62,116 nucleotides of DNA from Succinimonas amylolytica DSM 2873 (GTDB lineage Bacteria; Pseudomonadota; Gammaproteobacteria; Enterobacterales; Succinivibrionaceae): NCBI RefSeq assembly GCF_000378405.1, contig NZ_KB899636.1, forward strand, positions 636,168 through 698,283, given 5' to 3'. The first letter of the stretch is position 1; the number at the start of each line of letters is the position of its first letter. The notes under the pieces are model-generated. The model was not told the DNA's origin. It searched no databases and saw only the letters and a program-made list of their open reading frames with translations. This document shows positions 49,437 through 58,881 of this stretch, piece after piece. Position numbers and translations under genes: made by a program.

Positions 49437-49630
49437 TTCTGACTGTTCTCCCTGAGGGGATGATTATGCACCATTGGAGCATTTTTTACAAATACGGAGC
49501 AGATAATTTTTTCCTGACGCCGGGAATTGCCGTCCCGGTGATAAGGAGTATGTACCACTTTCCGGTTTTAAGAGGCCCGTCGAAGATCCGCTTGCCGGTC
49601 GAGCTGGAACGTCATACTCCGGAAAAATCC

Positions 49631-51418
49631 TTATTTATCTTTTTCTGCATAAAATTCAAATGTTTTGAACATGATGTAGGGTACTGTACTGGTAATCAGG
49701 GGAGAGACGCCCTCTATATGATGTTCCTTTTCAGAATTCATAAGACGGGTTCTGTAACGGAAATACATTGCCCGAAATTTTTGATCCGGATGAAGATATA
49801 TGTCGGAATCGCCGCAGATATAGGTCACGAAGGCTTTTGTACGTTCTTGTTCGGGAATATTGAAGCCCGGAGCTCCTTTGGAAAGAAGTTCTTTTTCTTT
49901 AGCAAGGAATACATCGGCCTCCTGTGCTACTTTTAGTGTACTGCAATTAACGGTGTAGGGCAGAGAATTGTTCAGATTCATCCTCGCTTCCAGTATCAGT
50001 CCGGGGATTCCGGTGTTCAGCGCATTTGCCAGAGCTTCAGTATCACGGCCTCTGGTGAATTCTCCCATTCTGGGAAGAGGATTTATTATTCTGTTTTTTT
50101 CACTGAGATGAAACGTTTCCGAGGAGATCATTCTGTTCATAGGCGGGAGACTGATCATTCCGGTTATGACAAAAGCTAGGACAAGTACCGGAATTAGTGC
50201 ACCGATTCCGGTCATAGCTTCTACGCTTCTGAATTTATAAATAATTCCGGAATTGACAGAATCTGCAATTACGGCAAAGATGGCCAGACAGAGGGGCAGA
50301 ATATAGGCGGCCTCCAGAGAGGAGTTTATTACGCACGAAATGATGATCGGTAGGAACAGTATGGTGATTCCCAGACTGTCATAAAGTCTTCTGTCCTCGC
50401 CGAGAATTGTACGCACTATGGCGTAAAGGAACGTGATGATTCCGACAAGAGCAGGGAAGCCCCCCTCGATGGCGAGGTAACGCAAAAGATTGCCTTCGCT
50501 TTTCGGAGTGTATCCGAGGTCTGGAAGATGGTTGAACAGCCATTCGGCACGAATTCTGGAAAAAGTTCCGAAGCCATGTCCAGAAACGGGAGCAGATTCC
50601 ATAATCAGGAGAGCTTCATCTGTATGGACTGCCGTTCCGGAACTTTCGAACCTTGAAAGAAAGATGGCAGCTATTATTCCGATAAACGACAGAGCAATAG
50701 TGCCGTATATCAGAGCTCTGTCCTTTGATGACAGCTTGTTTCCGGTTTTTGAAAATGAGAATAGTGCTATCATGAAAACGGCAATCGCAATGTTGAAAAG
50801 CGTCATATCACTGATGTACATCAGTGCTGCAAGAACAGTAACTATTGTTGCGATGGTGGTAAGCAGTCTTAGCATATTCAGCTTTTTTGAGGTAATCAGG
50901 AGCCAGAGAGATGCTGCCACAGCGGTGTCAAGAAATATCCCCAGTATCCATGGAGACGTAAAGCTGCCGGAAACCTCCTGATCATGCCTTCCCTGAGAGA
51001 TCCCGGTTGCTGCCTCGATGATTCCTGATATGGCGATCATACTCAGTACGTCGCGAATAGCCTCCCATGAAAGTCTAAGCTGTCCCATGGCGAATACCAG
51101 CAGGGTTGTCAAAGCTCCCCAGATGGCCGGTTCGAAATTCACGAGGCCCTTTTGCCAGAGGTGGATAAGTGAGGCGATAAGAAAGGCCAGTGTCCCCAGT
51201 GCAAGAGGAAGAAGAAGCTTTGAGAAATACACCTCTTTGGTATGTCTGGCAAAAGGACAAATCATTCCGCATCCGATGATCAGGGAACCCAGTGCCAAAG
51301 TCAGCAGATTCGCAGGGTTTCCCAAGCCAATAGCTTCCGCCGGAAATTTGATATGCATAGCGAAAAAGAAGTAGATGCAAAGAATGAGTCCCAATACCGC
51401 CTTGACTGTTTGTACCAT
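49631..51418 (-). CDS. O-antigen ligase/polymerase-like (Wzy_C or PglL-type) membrane protein
   Basis: A 595-residue protein with about 11-12 membrane segments in the first 430 residues and a soluble C-terminal domain of about 165 residues. The segment VSGHGFGTFSRIRAEWLFN followed by EGNLLRYLAIEGGFPALVG matches the periplasmic-loop pattern of the Wzy_C superfamily. That family includes O-antigen ligases, polymerases and PglL protein O-glycosyltransferases. The usual HNxxL reads SEGNLLRY, so the canonical histidine is replaced. A PglL role in pilin glycosylation would fit a bacterium with PilT and PilU, but no sugar-synthesis or pilin gene is nearby. Function uncertain. Confidence 0.7.
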   Translation of the reverse strand: MVQTVKAVLGLILCIYFFFAMHIKFPAEAIGLGNPANLLTLALGSLIIGCGMICPFARHTKEVYFSKLLLPLALGTLAFLIASLIHLWQKGLVNFEPAIWGALTTLLVFAMGQLRLSWEAIRDVLSMIAISGIIEAATGISQGRHDQEVSGSFTSPWILGIFLDTAVAASLWLLITSKKLNMLRLLTTIATIVTVLAALMYISDMTLFNIAIAVFMIALFSFSKTGNKLSSKDRALIYGTIALSFIGIIAAIFLSRFESSGTAVHTDEALLIMESAPVSGHGFGTFSRIRAEWLFNHLPDLGYTPKSEGNLLRYLAIEGGFPALVGIITFLYAIVRTILGEDRRLYDSLGITILFLPIIISCVINSSLEAAYILPLCLAIFAVIADSVNSGIIYKFRSVEAMTGIGALIPVLVLAFVITGMISLPPMNRMISSETFHLSEKNRIINPLPRMGEFTRGRDTEALANALNTGIPGLILEARMNLNNSLPYTVNCSTLKVAQEADVFLAKEKELLSKGAPGFNIPEQERTKAFVTYICGDSDIYLHPDQKFRAMYFRYRTRLMNSEKEHHIEGVSPLITSTVPYIMFKTFEFYAEKDK

Positions 51419-51618
51419 TTTTTCCTCCTGAATTTCAGAACATATTCTACTTTAATTATTGGCATTGCACACGTGGATGACGACGGAGCTTCTGGTGTTA
51501 CTGCAATTGGAAGGAGGAGATGACATTATTGTGTTAGAATATGACGGATCTCCGGTTTTTGCAGCCGAGGCGGAAGTTCGGAATCTTGGATATTAACTTT
51601 TTATTTTTACCTGGTATT

Positions 51619-51645
51619 GAACTTTTCAGGGATACACACGTCTAA
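51619..51645 (+). promoter_or_regulatory. Sigma-E-type promoter of rpoE
   Basis: GAACTT (51619-51624), 16 bases, then TCTAA (51641-51645), 43 bases upstream of the rpoE ATG. This closely matches the E. coli rpoE autoregulatory promoter (GGAACTT..TCTAA), implying positive autoregulation of the envelope stress response. Confidence 0.85.
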
Positions 51646-51688
51646 CTGTGTGTAGCTGAGTTCCAGACAGTTATGGGAACCTTATTTC

Positions 51689-52282
51689 ATGAGCGAGCAG
51701 GATGCTGATTTACAGTTGGTAAGACTGGTGCAGCGCGGGAACAGGCAGGCTTTTAATTTTCTTGTGAAAAAGTATCAGTACAAGGTTGCCGGAATTGCTC
51801 AGAGATTTGCGTCTAATCCTGCCGATGTGCAGGATATAGCGCAGGAAAGCTTTATTAAAGCCTATAAGGCAATGGAAAGCTTCCGTGGGGAGAGTGCATT
51901 TTACACTTGGCTTTACCGTATAACTGTCAATACAGCAAAGAATTTCGTTGTAAAGAATGCCGGCAGGGGAATATCCGTTGATGTGGATACTCCTGACATC
52001 GAGGCTTACGACGGTTCGGAAAGGTTGCATCAGAGAGACAATCCAGAAAATATTCTGGAAAGTACTGATGTTAAGCGCGTAATTAAGGAGGCTCTTCAGG
52101 CTCTTCCGGATGATCTCAGGCAGGCGATAACTCTCAGAGAGATTGATGATATGTCATATGATGAGATTGCTGATGTGATGGGATGTCCTGTGGGTACGGT
52201 AAAATCCCGTATTTCCAGGGCTCGCGAAATCATTAACAGAAAGCTTACTGACGCCGGAGAAAGACTTAAGGGCAATGCTTAA
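51689..52282 (+). CDS. rpoE: RNA polymerase sigma factor RpoE (sigma-E)
   Basis: Extracytoplasmic-function sigma factor that controls outer-membrane stress genes; 197 residues. Region 2: KYQYKVAGIAQRFASNPADVQDIAQESFIKAYKA reads as the -10-recognising helix (motif spans about 27-60). Region 4: REIDDMSYDEIADVMGCPVG and GTVKSRISRARE recognise the -35. First gene of rpoE-rseA-rseB-rseC; the rseA frame overlaps its end. Confidence 0.96.
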   Translation: MSEQDADLQLVRLVQRGNRQAFNFLVKKYQYKVAGIAQRFASNPADVQDIAQESFIKAYKAMESFRGESAFYTWLYRITVNTAKNFVVKNAGRGISVDVDTPDIEAYDGSERLHQRDNPENILESTDVKRVIKEALQALPDDLRQAITLREIDDMSYDEIADVMGCPVGTVKSRISRAREIINRKLTDAGERLKGNA

Positions 52283-52292
52283 GGGTGTGTTT

Positions 52293-52946
52293 ATGACTAA
52301 AGAACAGCAAGAACTTCTTTCGGCTTATTTTGATGGGGTGGCAGTCGATGATATGACTCTGGAATGTCTCCTGAGTGACGAGGAGGTTATGAAGGAGTTT
52401 GCAGCCATGTCAAAAATCCGTGCCGGTATCAGAAATGAAATACCGGAAGGAGTTGATTTTGAGGCGCTGTCCGAGACTGTGGCTCTTGAAGTTTCCCGTG
52501 AACCGGCGTTGCAGCAGAGGGCTGCTAATGATGCGGATGCAGTACCGCATGATTTGGCAGAGAAGGCTGCCCGGAAGCGCTTTAGCAGGATGTGGCATGA
52601 TCTGGGACAAATTGCAGTAGCCGCCGGGGTGGCATGTCTCTGTGTATTCGGAGTGCAGTTTTGGAACGGCGGGGAAAACGCCTCTGGAAAGTTTGCTGAA
52701 CAGAGTTATTTGGGCAGACATCAGGGGGTAACAGCAGCTCCTGTTACGAATACCAGTGTGAGTCCGGTGGTAACGGCCATTCCTGACGGTTCCGGAAATC
52801 TGACAGGCGTATATAATGCTAAATCCCAGCATTACCGTGAAGCCAGCGAGATGGAAAAACTCAAGGAAAAGAAGAGCCGGGAGCTGAATACTCTGGATGC
52901 GATCCTTAACGATCACGAGAGGGTGTTAAGAACTGTCGGTATGTAG
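52293..52946 (+). CDS. rseA: Anti-sigma-E factor RseA
   Basis: Inner-membrane protein that sequesters sigma-E until DegS and RseP cleave it. The ATG at 52293 (MTKEQQELLSAYFDGVAVD) gives 217 residues; an upstream ATG at 52275 overlapping rpoE is possible. The N-terminal cytoplasmic domain carries the LLSAYFDG motif. One membrane segment lies near 108-125 (IAVAAGVACLCVFGVQFW). The periplasmic C-terminus ends in a helix (EASEMEKLKEKKSRELNTLD) like E. coli RseA. Confidence 0.9.
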   Translation: MTKEQQELLSAYFDGVAVDDMTLECLLSDEEVMKEFAAMSKIRAGIRNEIPEGVDFEALSETVALEVSREPALQQRAANDADAVPHDLAEKAARKRFSRMWHDLGQIAVAAGVACLCVFGVQFWNGGENASGKFAEQSYLGRHQGVTAAPVTNTSVSPVVTAIPDGSGNLTGVYNAKSQHYREASEMEKLKEKKSRELNTLDAILNDHERVLRTVGM

Positions 52947-52967
52947 AATGACAGGATACAGTCTTTG

Positions 52968-53936
52968 ATGCGGACTTTTTTAAAGTGTTTGGTTGTTCCT
53001 CTGCTGGCCGGGATAACAATACTGGCTCAGGCGGAGGATTTTGATTTATCTGCCGACAGTACTGGTGGCAAGGTGCTTTTTGCGAACATGCAGAAAGCCT
53101 CGGTTTCTAAAAATTATGAACTCCTGTTTACCAGGGTCAGTGCCGGACAGATAGAGCCAGTATCTTTTTCCCATGGCATTACGCCTGCTGGCAGTATTTC
53201 CCACTGGCTGTTTCTTGATGGAGAGCCCTCGGGGTATTTCACCAAGGGAGATCTCATTGTTTACTTTGCATATGGTACGGAGCCTTTTGCTGTCAAGAAT
53301 GCGCTCCTGCCTTCTGTTTTTGTCAGGCTGATGCAGGTTTCGGCCGATAAGATACTGAAGTCCTATACTCCGTACATTACCGGGGAAAAGCGTGTGGCCG
53401 GTAGGTTGTCCCGAGAGATTCGTCTTTCAGCCGTGGATAATTCCCGGTACAGCTATATTCTGCATATTGATTCCAAGACGAATATTCTTCTTGGTGCTGA
53501 AGTGGTGTCTCACAACAATAATCTGGTGGAAAGCTTCAATGCCGTGAATTTGGCGGTAATGGATACTCCAAATGCCAAAGTGCAGAATGTGGAGAATGCC
53601 AGTGAGTCATTTCCGGTTCCTGTGGAAAACGGCGGGAGTCCAGAACGGTTTTCCTGGACTCTTCAGGACATTCCCTCCGGTTTCGAACCGGTGTTTTCCC
53701 AGCGCTATGCTCTGGGGGATGGACTGGATATGGTGGAGCATGTGGTCTATTCTGACGGTATTGCGGATTTTTCTGTTTACCGGATTCCCCTGATAGGAAA
53801 CATGGATTTTCCAGTGGTGAGACAGGGCAGAACAAATCTGTATCGTCATCAGGTTCCGCCTTATGAAATAATAGCGGTGGGAGATCTTCCCTTGGAGGCC
53901 GAAAAGATGATTGCCGAATCTTATCGGGGAGAATAG
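52968..53936 (+). CDS. rseB: Sigma-E regulatory protein RseB
   Basis: Periplasmic protein that binds RseA and shields it from DegS, and senses lipoprotein or LPS intermediates. The protein has 322 residues from the ATG at 52968. Signal peptide FLKCLVVPLLAGITILAQA. A LolA-like N-terminal domain is followed by a C-terminal domain (DGLDMVEHVVYSDGIADFSV). Located between rseA and rseC, as in E. coli. Confidence 0.92.
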   Translation: MRTFLKCLVVPLLAGITILAQAEDFDLSADSTGGKVLFANMQKASVSKNYELLFTRVSAGQIEPVSFSHGITPAGSISHWLFLDGEPSGYFTKGDLIVYFAYGTEPFAVKNALLPSVFVRLMQVSADKILKSYTPYITGEKRVAGRLSREIRLSAVDNSRYSYILHIDSKTNILLGAEVVSHNNNLVESFNAVNLAVMDTPNAKVQNVENASESFPVPVENGGSPERFSWTLQDIPSGFEPVFSQRYALGDGLDMVEHVVYSDGIADFSVYRIPLIGNMDFPVVRQGRTNLYRHQVPPYEIIAVGDLPLEAEKMIAESYRGE

Positions 53937-53937
53937 T

Positions 53938-54414
53938 TTGTCAAAGAAGCATATGACTGAGACACTGGCTGTGGTTACGAGTGTTGCTGCGGACGGGACT
54001 GCAATTTGCACGCAGGGACTTAACGGGATTTGCGGGGCATGTACTGACAGGAATTCTTCGTGTCCCGAAGACAATAGTTCCCCTCCTAAACAGCCGGTGG
54101 TTTTCAGTGTTCCGAATTCTCTAAATGCCAGGGTCAATGATGTTGTTCGCATTGGGATTCCTGACAGTTCAATCATGATAAGCGTTCTTATTGCCTATGT
54201 GGTTCCCCTGCTCGGTCTTATTTCCGGTGCTGCGTTGTTTGAGCAGATGTTCAAAAATGATTTTGCCGGAATAGGAGGGGCTTTCCTCGGTCTTACGTTT
54301 GGTTTTTGCCTGGCAGTGTTTCTTTCTAGGGTGTTCGTTAAAACTATTTGGGCTCCTAGGATGGTTGGTGTTTTGCCGACCGTTCCGGGATGTGGCACTG
54401 AACGAAAGTCATAA
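53938..54414 (+). CDS. rseC: SoxR-reducing/RseC family protein
   Basis: Inner-membrane protein of the RseC/MucC family. Start chosen at TTG 53938, directly after the rseB stop and with GGGGAG upstream; the ATG at 53953 is the alternative. The protein has 158 residues. N-terminal cytoplasmic cysteine motif GICGACTDRNSSC, then two membrane segments (SVLIAYVVPLLGLISGAAL and GGAFLGLTFGFCLAVFLS). E. coli RseC belongs to the Rsx-Rse system that keeps SoxR reduced and modestly affects sigma-E; rsx genes are not in this window. Confidence 0.88.
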   Translation: MSKKHMTETLAVVTSVAADGTAICTQGLNGICGACTDRNSSCPEDNSSPPKQPVVFSVPNSLNARVNDVVRIGIPDSSIMISVLIAYVVPLLGLISGAALFEQMFKNDFAGIGGAFLGLTFGFCLAVFLSRVFVKTIWAPRMVGVLPTVPGCGTERKS

Positions 54415-54441
54415 GATCATCAAAAGATCCGGCGTTTAATC

Positions 54442-54450
54442 TGTTATAAT
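54442..54450 (+). promoter_or_regulatory. Extended -10 promoter upstream of lepA
   Basis: TGTTATAAT, a perfect TATAAT with an extended TGn element, 57 bases before the lepA ATG. The -35 is weak. Confidence 0.5.
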
Positions 54451-54506
54451 CCTCACCTGTCTTAGCTAAAAAGTATTTTGTGTCTGAATTCTGTTCCTGA
54501 AAACAT

Positions 54507-56300
54507 ATGAAAAATATTAGAAACTTTTCAATTATCGCCCATATCGATCATGGTAAATCAACCCTTTCCGACCGTCTGATTCAAATGTGTGGCGGGCTTA
54601 CGGTCAGAGAAATGCAGGAACAGGTTCTTGACTCTATGGACATTGAAAGAGAAAGGGGCATAACCATCAAGGCTCAGGCCGTGACGCTGAACTATAAGGC
54701 CCAGGACGGTCAGGAATATGAGCTCAACTTTATTGATACTCCAGGGCATGTGGATTTTTCCTACGAGGTGTCACGTTCTCTGGCTGCCTGTGAGGGAGCC
54801 CTTCTGGTGGTTGATGCTACTCAGGGGGTAGAGGCGCAGACGCTGGCCAATTGCTATCAGGCAGTGGATCTCAGTCTTGAAGTTCTGCCGGTACTTAACA
54901 AAATTGATCTGCCCACCGCAGAACCCGAACGAGTTTGCGATGAAATTGAGGATATTGTGGGTATAGACGCGGTTGAGGCGGTGAGATGTTCTGCCAAGAC
55001 AGGTGTCGGAGTTGACCAGGTCCTAGAGGAGATTGTTTCAAAAATTCCTGCTCCCCGGGGCAATCCGGAGGGCCCTCTCAAGGCTCTGATTATAGATTCC
55101 TACTTTGATGATTATATGGGTGTGGTTTCTCTGGTCAGAGTGGTGGATGGGAGCATAAAGGTTGGGGACAAGATAAAGATTATGACCACCGGAGTGTCCT
55201 GGAGTGTGGATCGGGTAGGTATTTACACTCCAAAGAGAGTGGATCGCAAGGAACTTACTTCCGGTGAAGTAGGATGGGTGGTTTGCGGTATAAAGACTAT
55301 TCACGGAGCTCCGGTTGGAGACACTATAACTAATGCCAAGGACGGGGCTTCTGAACCTCTCCCCGGTTTTAAGAAGGTGAAGCCTCAAGTTTATGCGGGA
55401 CTGTTTCCGGTAGCAACAGATGATTATGAAAATTTTCGTGATGCCCTTGACAAGCTGTCGTTGAACGATGCCTCGTTGTTTTTTGAACCTGAGAAGTCAA
55501 AGGCTTTGGGTTTCGGTTTTAGGTGTGGCTTTCTTGGAATGCTTCATATGGAAATCATTCAGGAACGTCTTGAGAGAGAATACAATTTGGATCTTATAAC
55601 CACAGCTCCTACCGTGGTATATGAGGTGGCTATGACTGACGGTTCCGTCCAGATGGTGGATTCTCCTGCCAATCTTCCCGCGGTTAATTCTATTTCGGAG
55701 ATTCGTGAGCCCATTGCGGAATGCCGGATGCTGATGCCGCAACAGTGTTTGGGGGATGTCATGCAGCTCTGTCAGGAAAAGAGAGGCATCCAGACAGGTC
55801 TTGTTTATCATGGAGCCCAGGTGGCACTAACCTATGAGATTCCCATGGGGGAGGTGGTGCTGGATTTCTTTGACAGAATGAAATCCGTGTCCCGGGGCTA
55901 TGCTTCCCTGGATTACGGATTTAAAAGATTTCAGGTTGCCGATATGGTGCGTATGGATATTCTCATTGCCGGAGACAGAGTTGATGCTTTGGCGGTGATT
56001 ACCCATAAGTCCAATGCCATGAATCGTGGCAAGTTGCTGGTAGACAAGATGAAGGAACTTATTCCCAGACAGATGTTTGATATTGCCATTCAGGCAGCTA
56101 TTGGAAATCAGATTATTGCCAGAAGCACGGTGAAAGCTCTTAGAAAGGATGTGCTAGCAAAATGCTACGGTGGAGATATTACCAGAAAGAGAAAGCTTTT
56201 GGAAAAGCAGAAAGAGGGTAAAAAGCGTATGAAGGCTATAGGCCGTGTTCAGGTGCCGCAGTCTGCTTTTTTGGCGATACTGCAGGTGGGTAGCGATTAA
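54507..56300 (+). CDS. lepA: Elongation factor 4 (LepA)
   Basis: Translational GTPase that acts in initiation and ribosome biogenesis, or back-translocation under stress. The protein has 597 residues, close to E. coli. G1 [10 protein letters not shown]2 [11 protein letters not shown]3 DTPGHVDF, G4 NKIDLP. The LepA-specific C-terminal domain ends [19 protein letters not shown] and [13 protein letters not shown]. First of lepA-lepB-rnc-era-recO in the usual gammaproteobacterial order. Confidence 0.97.
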   Translation: MKNIRNFSIIAHIDHGKSTLSDRLIQMCGGLTVREMQEQVLDSMDIERERGITIKAQAVTLNYKAQDGQEYELNFIDTPGHVDFSYEVSRSLAACEGALLVVDATQGVEAQTLANCYQAVDLSLEVLPVLNKIDLPTAEPERVCDEIEDIVGIDAVEAVRCSAKTGVGVDQVLEEIVSKIPAPRGNPEGPLKALIIDSYFDDYMGVVSLVRVVDGSIKVGDKIKIMTTGVSWSVDRVGIYTPKRVDRKELTSGEVGWVVCGIKTIHGAPVGDTITNAKDGASEPLPGFKKVKPQVYAGLFPVATDDYENFRDALDKLSLNDASLFFEPEKSKALGFGFRCGFLGMLHMEIIQERLEREYNLDLITTAPTVVYEVAMTDGSVQMVDSPANLPAVNSISEIREPIAECRMLMPQQCLGDVMQLCQEKRGIQTGLVYHGAQVALTYEIPMGEVVLDFFDRMKSVSRGYASLDYGFKRFQVADMVRMDILIAGDRVDALAVITHKSNAMNRGKLLVDKMKELIPRQMFDIAIQAAIGNQIIARSTVKALRKDVLAKCYGGDITRKRKLLEKQKEGKKRMKAIGRVQVPQSAFLAILQVGSD

Positions 56301-56322
56301 GCGCGACTGAGAGGAGATTCCA

Positions 56323-57219
56323 ATGAATACGATTACCCTGGTTCTGGTTGGAGCCACGGCGCTTACAGGTATAATGTGGCTGTTTGACGTATTCTGCTTC
56401 CGAAAGCAGAGGAAGGAGGAGCTTAAAAAGGCTGAAGCTGAAGCCAGGGTTCCTCTGACGCGCCGGGAAAAGAATGAAATACTGGAGTCTGGTGGAATCT
56501 GGGGTAATCTGGTTAGTTGCTTTCCGGTGCTCCTGGCAGTGCTTCTGGTAAGATCGTTTCTCTACGAGCCGTTTCGCATTCCCTCTGCCTCCATGATGCC
56601 GACTTTGGTGCGTGGTGATTTTATTCTTATTGAAAAGTTTCGTTACGGTTTTCGGAATCCGTTTACCAATAAAGTTTTTTACGCCACCGGCACTCCGGCC
56701 AGAGGTGACGTTGTGGTGTTTAAATTTCCGGAGGATCCTTCCATAGACTACATAAAGAGGATTGTTGGTCTTCCAGGGGATCGTATTCTGGTTAGCAAAG
56801 GGCAACTGTATATCCAGGAAAAGGGCGGTACGGATTTTAAGCCGATTACTGCCAGAGAACTTCCTGAAAACGAGCAGCTTTATCTTGAAAGAAATCCGGC
56901 CTATTCCAGTGAAGCCGGAGTTATGGGAAATGAAGATTTGCTGGGAGTGCAGCATCGAATCATGAGAGATCGCGGTGTGATGTCTCCGGAGCCGTTTTTT
57001 GATGACGGCACTTCGAATGTGGTTGGGAATATTCATGGCGAGTGGCTAGTGCCGGAGGGGCATTATTTCGTCATGGGAGATAACCGCGAACACAGCCGTG
57101 ACAGCCGCTACTGGGGATTTGTTCCGGAGGATTATCTTCTGGGACGGGCTGTGGCAGTATGGTTCAGCTGCACCATGGATGGCGGTGTTAGGATTGACAG
57201 AATAGGTGGCATAAATTAG
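56323..57219 (+). CDS. lepB: Signal peptidase I
   Basis: Inner-membrane serine protease that removes signal peptides of exported non-lipoproteins; 298 residues. Two N-terminal membrane segments (LVLVGATALTGIMWLFDVF and NLVSCFPVLLAVLLVRSFL). Catalytic serine in RIPSASMMPTL (about residue 91) and catalytic lysine in DYIKRIVGLPGDR. C-terminal box GDNREHSRDSRYWGFV. Ends four bases before rnc. Confidence 0.96.
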   Translation: MNTITLVLVGATALTGIMWLFDVFCFRKQRKEELKKAEAEARVPLTRREKNEILESGGIWGNLVSCFPVLLAVLLVRSFLYEPFRIPSASMMPTLVRGDFILIEKFRYGFRNPFTNKVFYATGTPARGDVVVFKFPEDPSIDYIKRIVGLPGDRILVSKGQLYIQEKGGTDFKPITARELPENEQLYLERNPAYSSEAGVMGNEDLLGVQHRIMRDRGVMSPEPFFDDGTSNVVGNIHGEWLVPEGHYFVMGDNREHSRDSRYWGFVPEDYLLGRAVAVWFSCTMDGGVRIDRIGGIN

Positions 57220-57222
57220 AAA

Positions 57223-57945
57223 ATGAAAGCATCTCGCAGGGCTGAAAGCAGTTTGGAAAAGCTGGGTTGTTACGAAAAAACCATCGGATATGCATTCAAT
57301 GATCGCGGGTATCTTATTCAGGCTCTTACCCACAGGAGTGCCGGCGCTGTGCATTATGAACGTTTGGAATTTCTTGGAGATTCTATTCTCGGGGTTATAA
57401 TTGCCGATGAGCTTTATCACCGTTTTGCCAAGGCAGGCGAGGGAGATCTGACCAGAATGCGTTCCACCCTGGTTCGGGAGTCCTCTTTGGCGGAGATTGC
57501 CAGGAGCTTTAACCTTAGTGAATATATGATTATGGGGCCGGGAGAACTTAAAAGCGGCGGTTTTCGTCGTGAGTCCATTCTGGCTGATGTGGTAGAGGCT
57601 ACTCTGGCCGCTGTTTATTTGGATTCCGGCAGAAATTTTGAACTTGCCCGGGATCTGGTGAGAACCTGGTTTGCCGATAAGCTGAAGGATATTCATCCGG
57701 GATTTGAGCAGAAGGATCCCAAGACCCAGCTCCAGGAATATCTTCAGGGTAGACATTGTCAGCTTCCGGTATACAGGGTTGTTAATATTACAGGCGAAGA
57801 TCATAACCAGCAGTTTACGGTAAGCCTGGAATGCAGTCTTTCCAAGGAGCCTTTTGTGGGATACGGTTCAACCAGGAGAGGCGCTGAACAGTGCGCTGCT
57901 CAGAAAGTTATTGATCTTATACATGCGCATTCAGCTCGAGATTGA
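57223..57945 (+). CDS. rnc: Ribonuclease III
   Basis: Double-stranded RNA endonuclease that processes rRNA precursors and regulatory RNAs; 240 residues. Catalytic signature [12 protein letters not shown] (about 46-57) with metal-binding acidic residues and [13 protein letters not shown]. The C-terminal double-stranded RNA-binding domain starts at [13 protein letters not shown]. Begins three bases after lepB, so probably translationally coupled. Confidence 0.96.
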   Translation: MKASRRAESSLEKLGCYEKTIGYAFNDRGYLIQALTHRSAGAVHYERLEFLGDSILGVIIADELYHRFAKAGEGDLTRMRSTLVRESSLAEIARSFNLSEYMIMGPGELKSGGFRRESILADVVEATLAAVYLDSGRNFELARDLVRTWFADKLKDIHPGFEQKDPKTQLQEYLQGRHCQLPVYRVVNITGEDHNQQFTVSLECSLSKEPFVGYGSTRRGAEQCAAQKVIDLIHAHSARD

Positions 57946-57958
57946 TACAGGGATTTTT

Positions 57959-58879
57959 ATGGAAACCGATAACTCCGGATCAGTAAAGCATTGCGGTTTT
58001 GTGGCCATTGTCGGACGTCCTAATGCCGGCAAATCCACTCTTATGAACCATATTCTGGGACAGAAGGTGTCTATTACTTCGCGGAAACCCCAGACTACTA
58101 GAAACAGAATTGTGGGTATTGATACCGATGGTAATTACCAGACCATCTATGTGGATACCCCGGGACTGCATACCGAGGAAAAGAGAGCTATTAATACTCT
58201 GATGAACCGGGCAGCCGAAAGCTCGCTTCGGGATGTGGAGCTGGTTTTTTTTGTAGTAGACTGTACCAGATGGACTGCTGATGACGAGATGGTGCTGGAA
58301 AAACTGAAAAAAATCGCTGTTCCTGTATTTCTGGTTATAAATAAAATTGATGAGTTTCATGATAAACGGGAGCTTCTGCCGATAATTGAAAAGCTGTCGG
58401 GAATGATGACTTTCAGGGATGTCATACCGGTTTCGGCAAAGCAGGGAACCAATGTGGACGAGCTTCGCAGAGTTGCCAGATCCTATCTTCCTGAGGGAGA
58501 GTTCTGCTTTCCGGAGGATTATGTTACGGACCGTTCCATGCGTTTCATGGCAGCAGAGATTATTCGTGAAAAGCTGATGCGGTTTACCGGTCAGGAGCTG
58601 CCCTACAGTGTCGCTGTCGAGATCGAGCAGTATGTTGTTAGGAAGAACGGAGGGGTATCCGTTTCTGCAGTGATCTTGGTGGAAAGAGACGGCCAGAAAA
58701 AAATGATTATCGGAACTGGCGGAGAGAAGCTTAAAACCATCGGAACCGAAGCCAGAAAGGATTTAGAAAAAATGCTCGGAAATAAGGTTTATCTTGAGCT
58801 GTGGGTTAAGGTCAGGAACGGGTGGTCTGATGATGCCAGAGCCCTTCGTTCTTTAGGATATATGGATTTTGAAAGTTAG
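57959..58879 (+). CDS. era: GTPase Era
   Basis: GTPase that binds the 3' end of 16S rRNA and aids 30S maturation. The ATG at 57959 ([19 protein letters not shown]) gives 306 residues; the open frame extends into rnc without conserved residues. G1 [10 protein letters not shown]2 [10 protein letters not shown]3 DTPGLH, G4 NKID. The C-terminal KH domain has the motif [19 protein letters not shown]. recO starts two bases after the stop. Confidence 0.96.
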   Translation: METDNSGSVKHCGFVAIVGRPNAGKSTLMNHILGQKVSITSRKPQTTRNRIVGIDTDGNYQTIYVDTPGLHTEEKRAINTLMNRAAESSLRDVELVFFVVDCTRWTADDEMVLEKLKKIAVPVFLVINKIDEFHDKRELLPIIEKLSGMMTFRDVIPVSAKQGTNVDELRRVARSYLPEGEFCFPEDYVTDRSMRFMAAEIIREKLMRFTGQELPYSVAVEIEQYVVRKNGGVSVSAVILVERDGQKKMIIGTGGEKLKTIGTEARKDLEKMLGNKVYLELWVKVRNGWSDDARALRSLGYMDFES

Positions 58880-58881
58880 TA

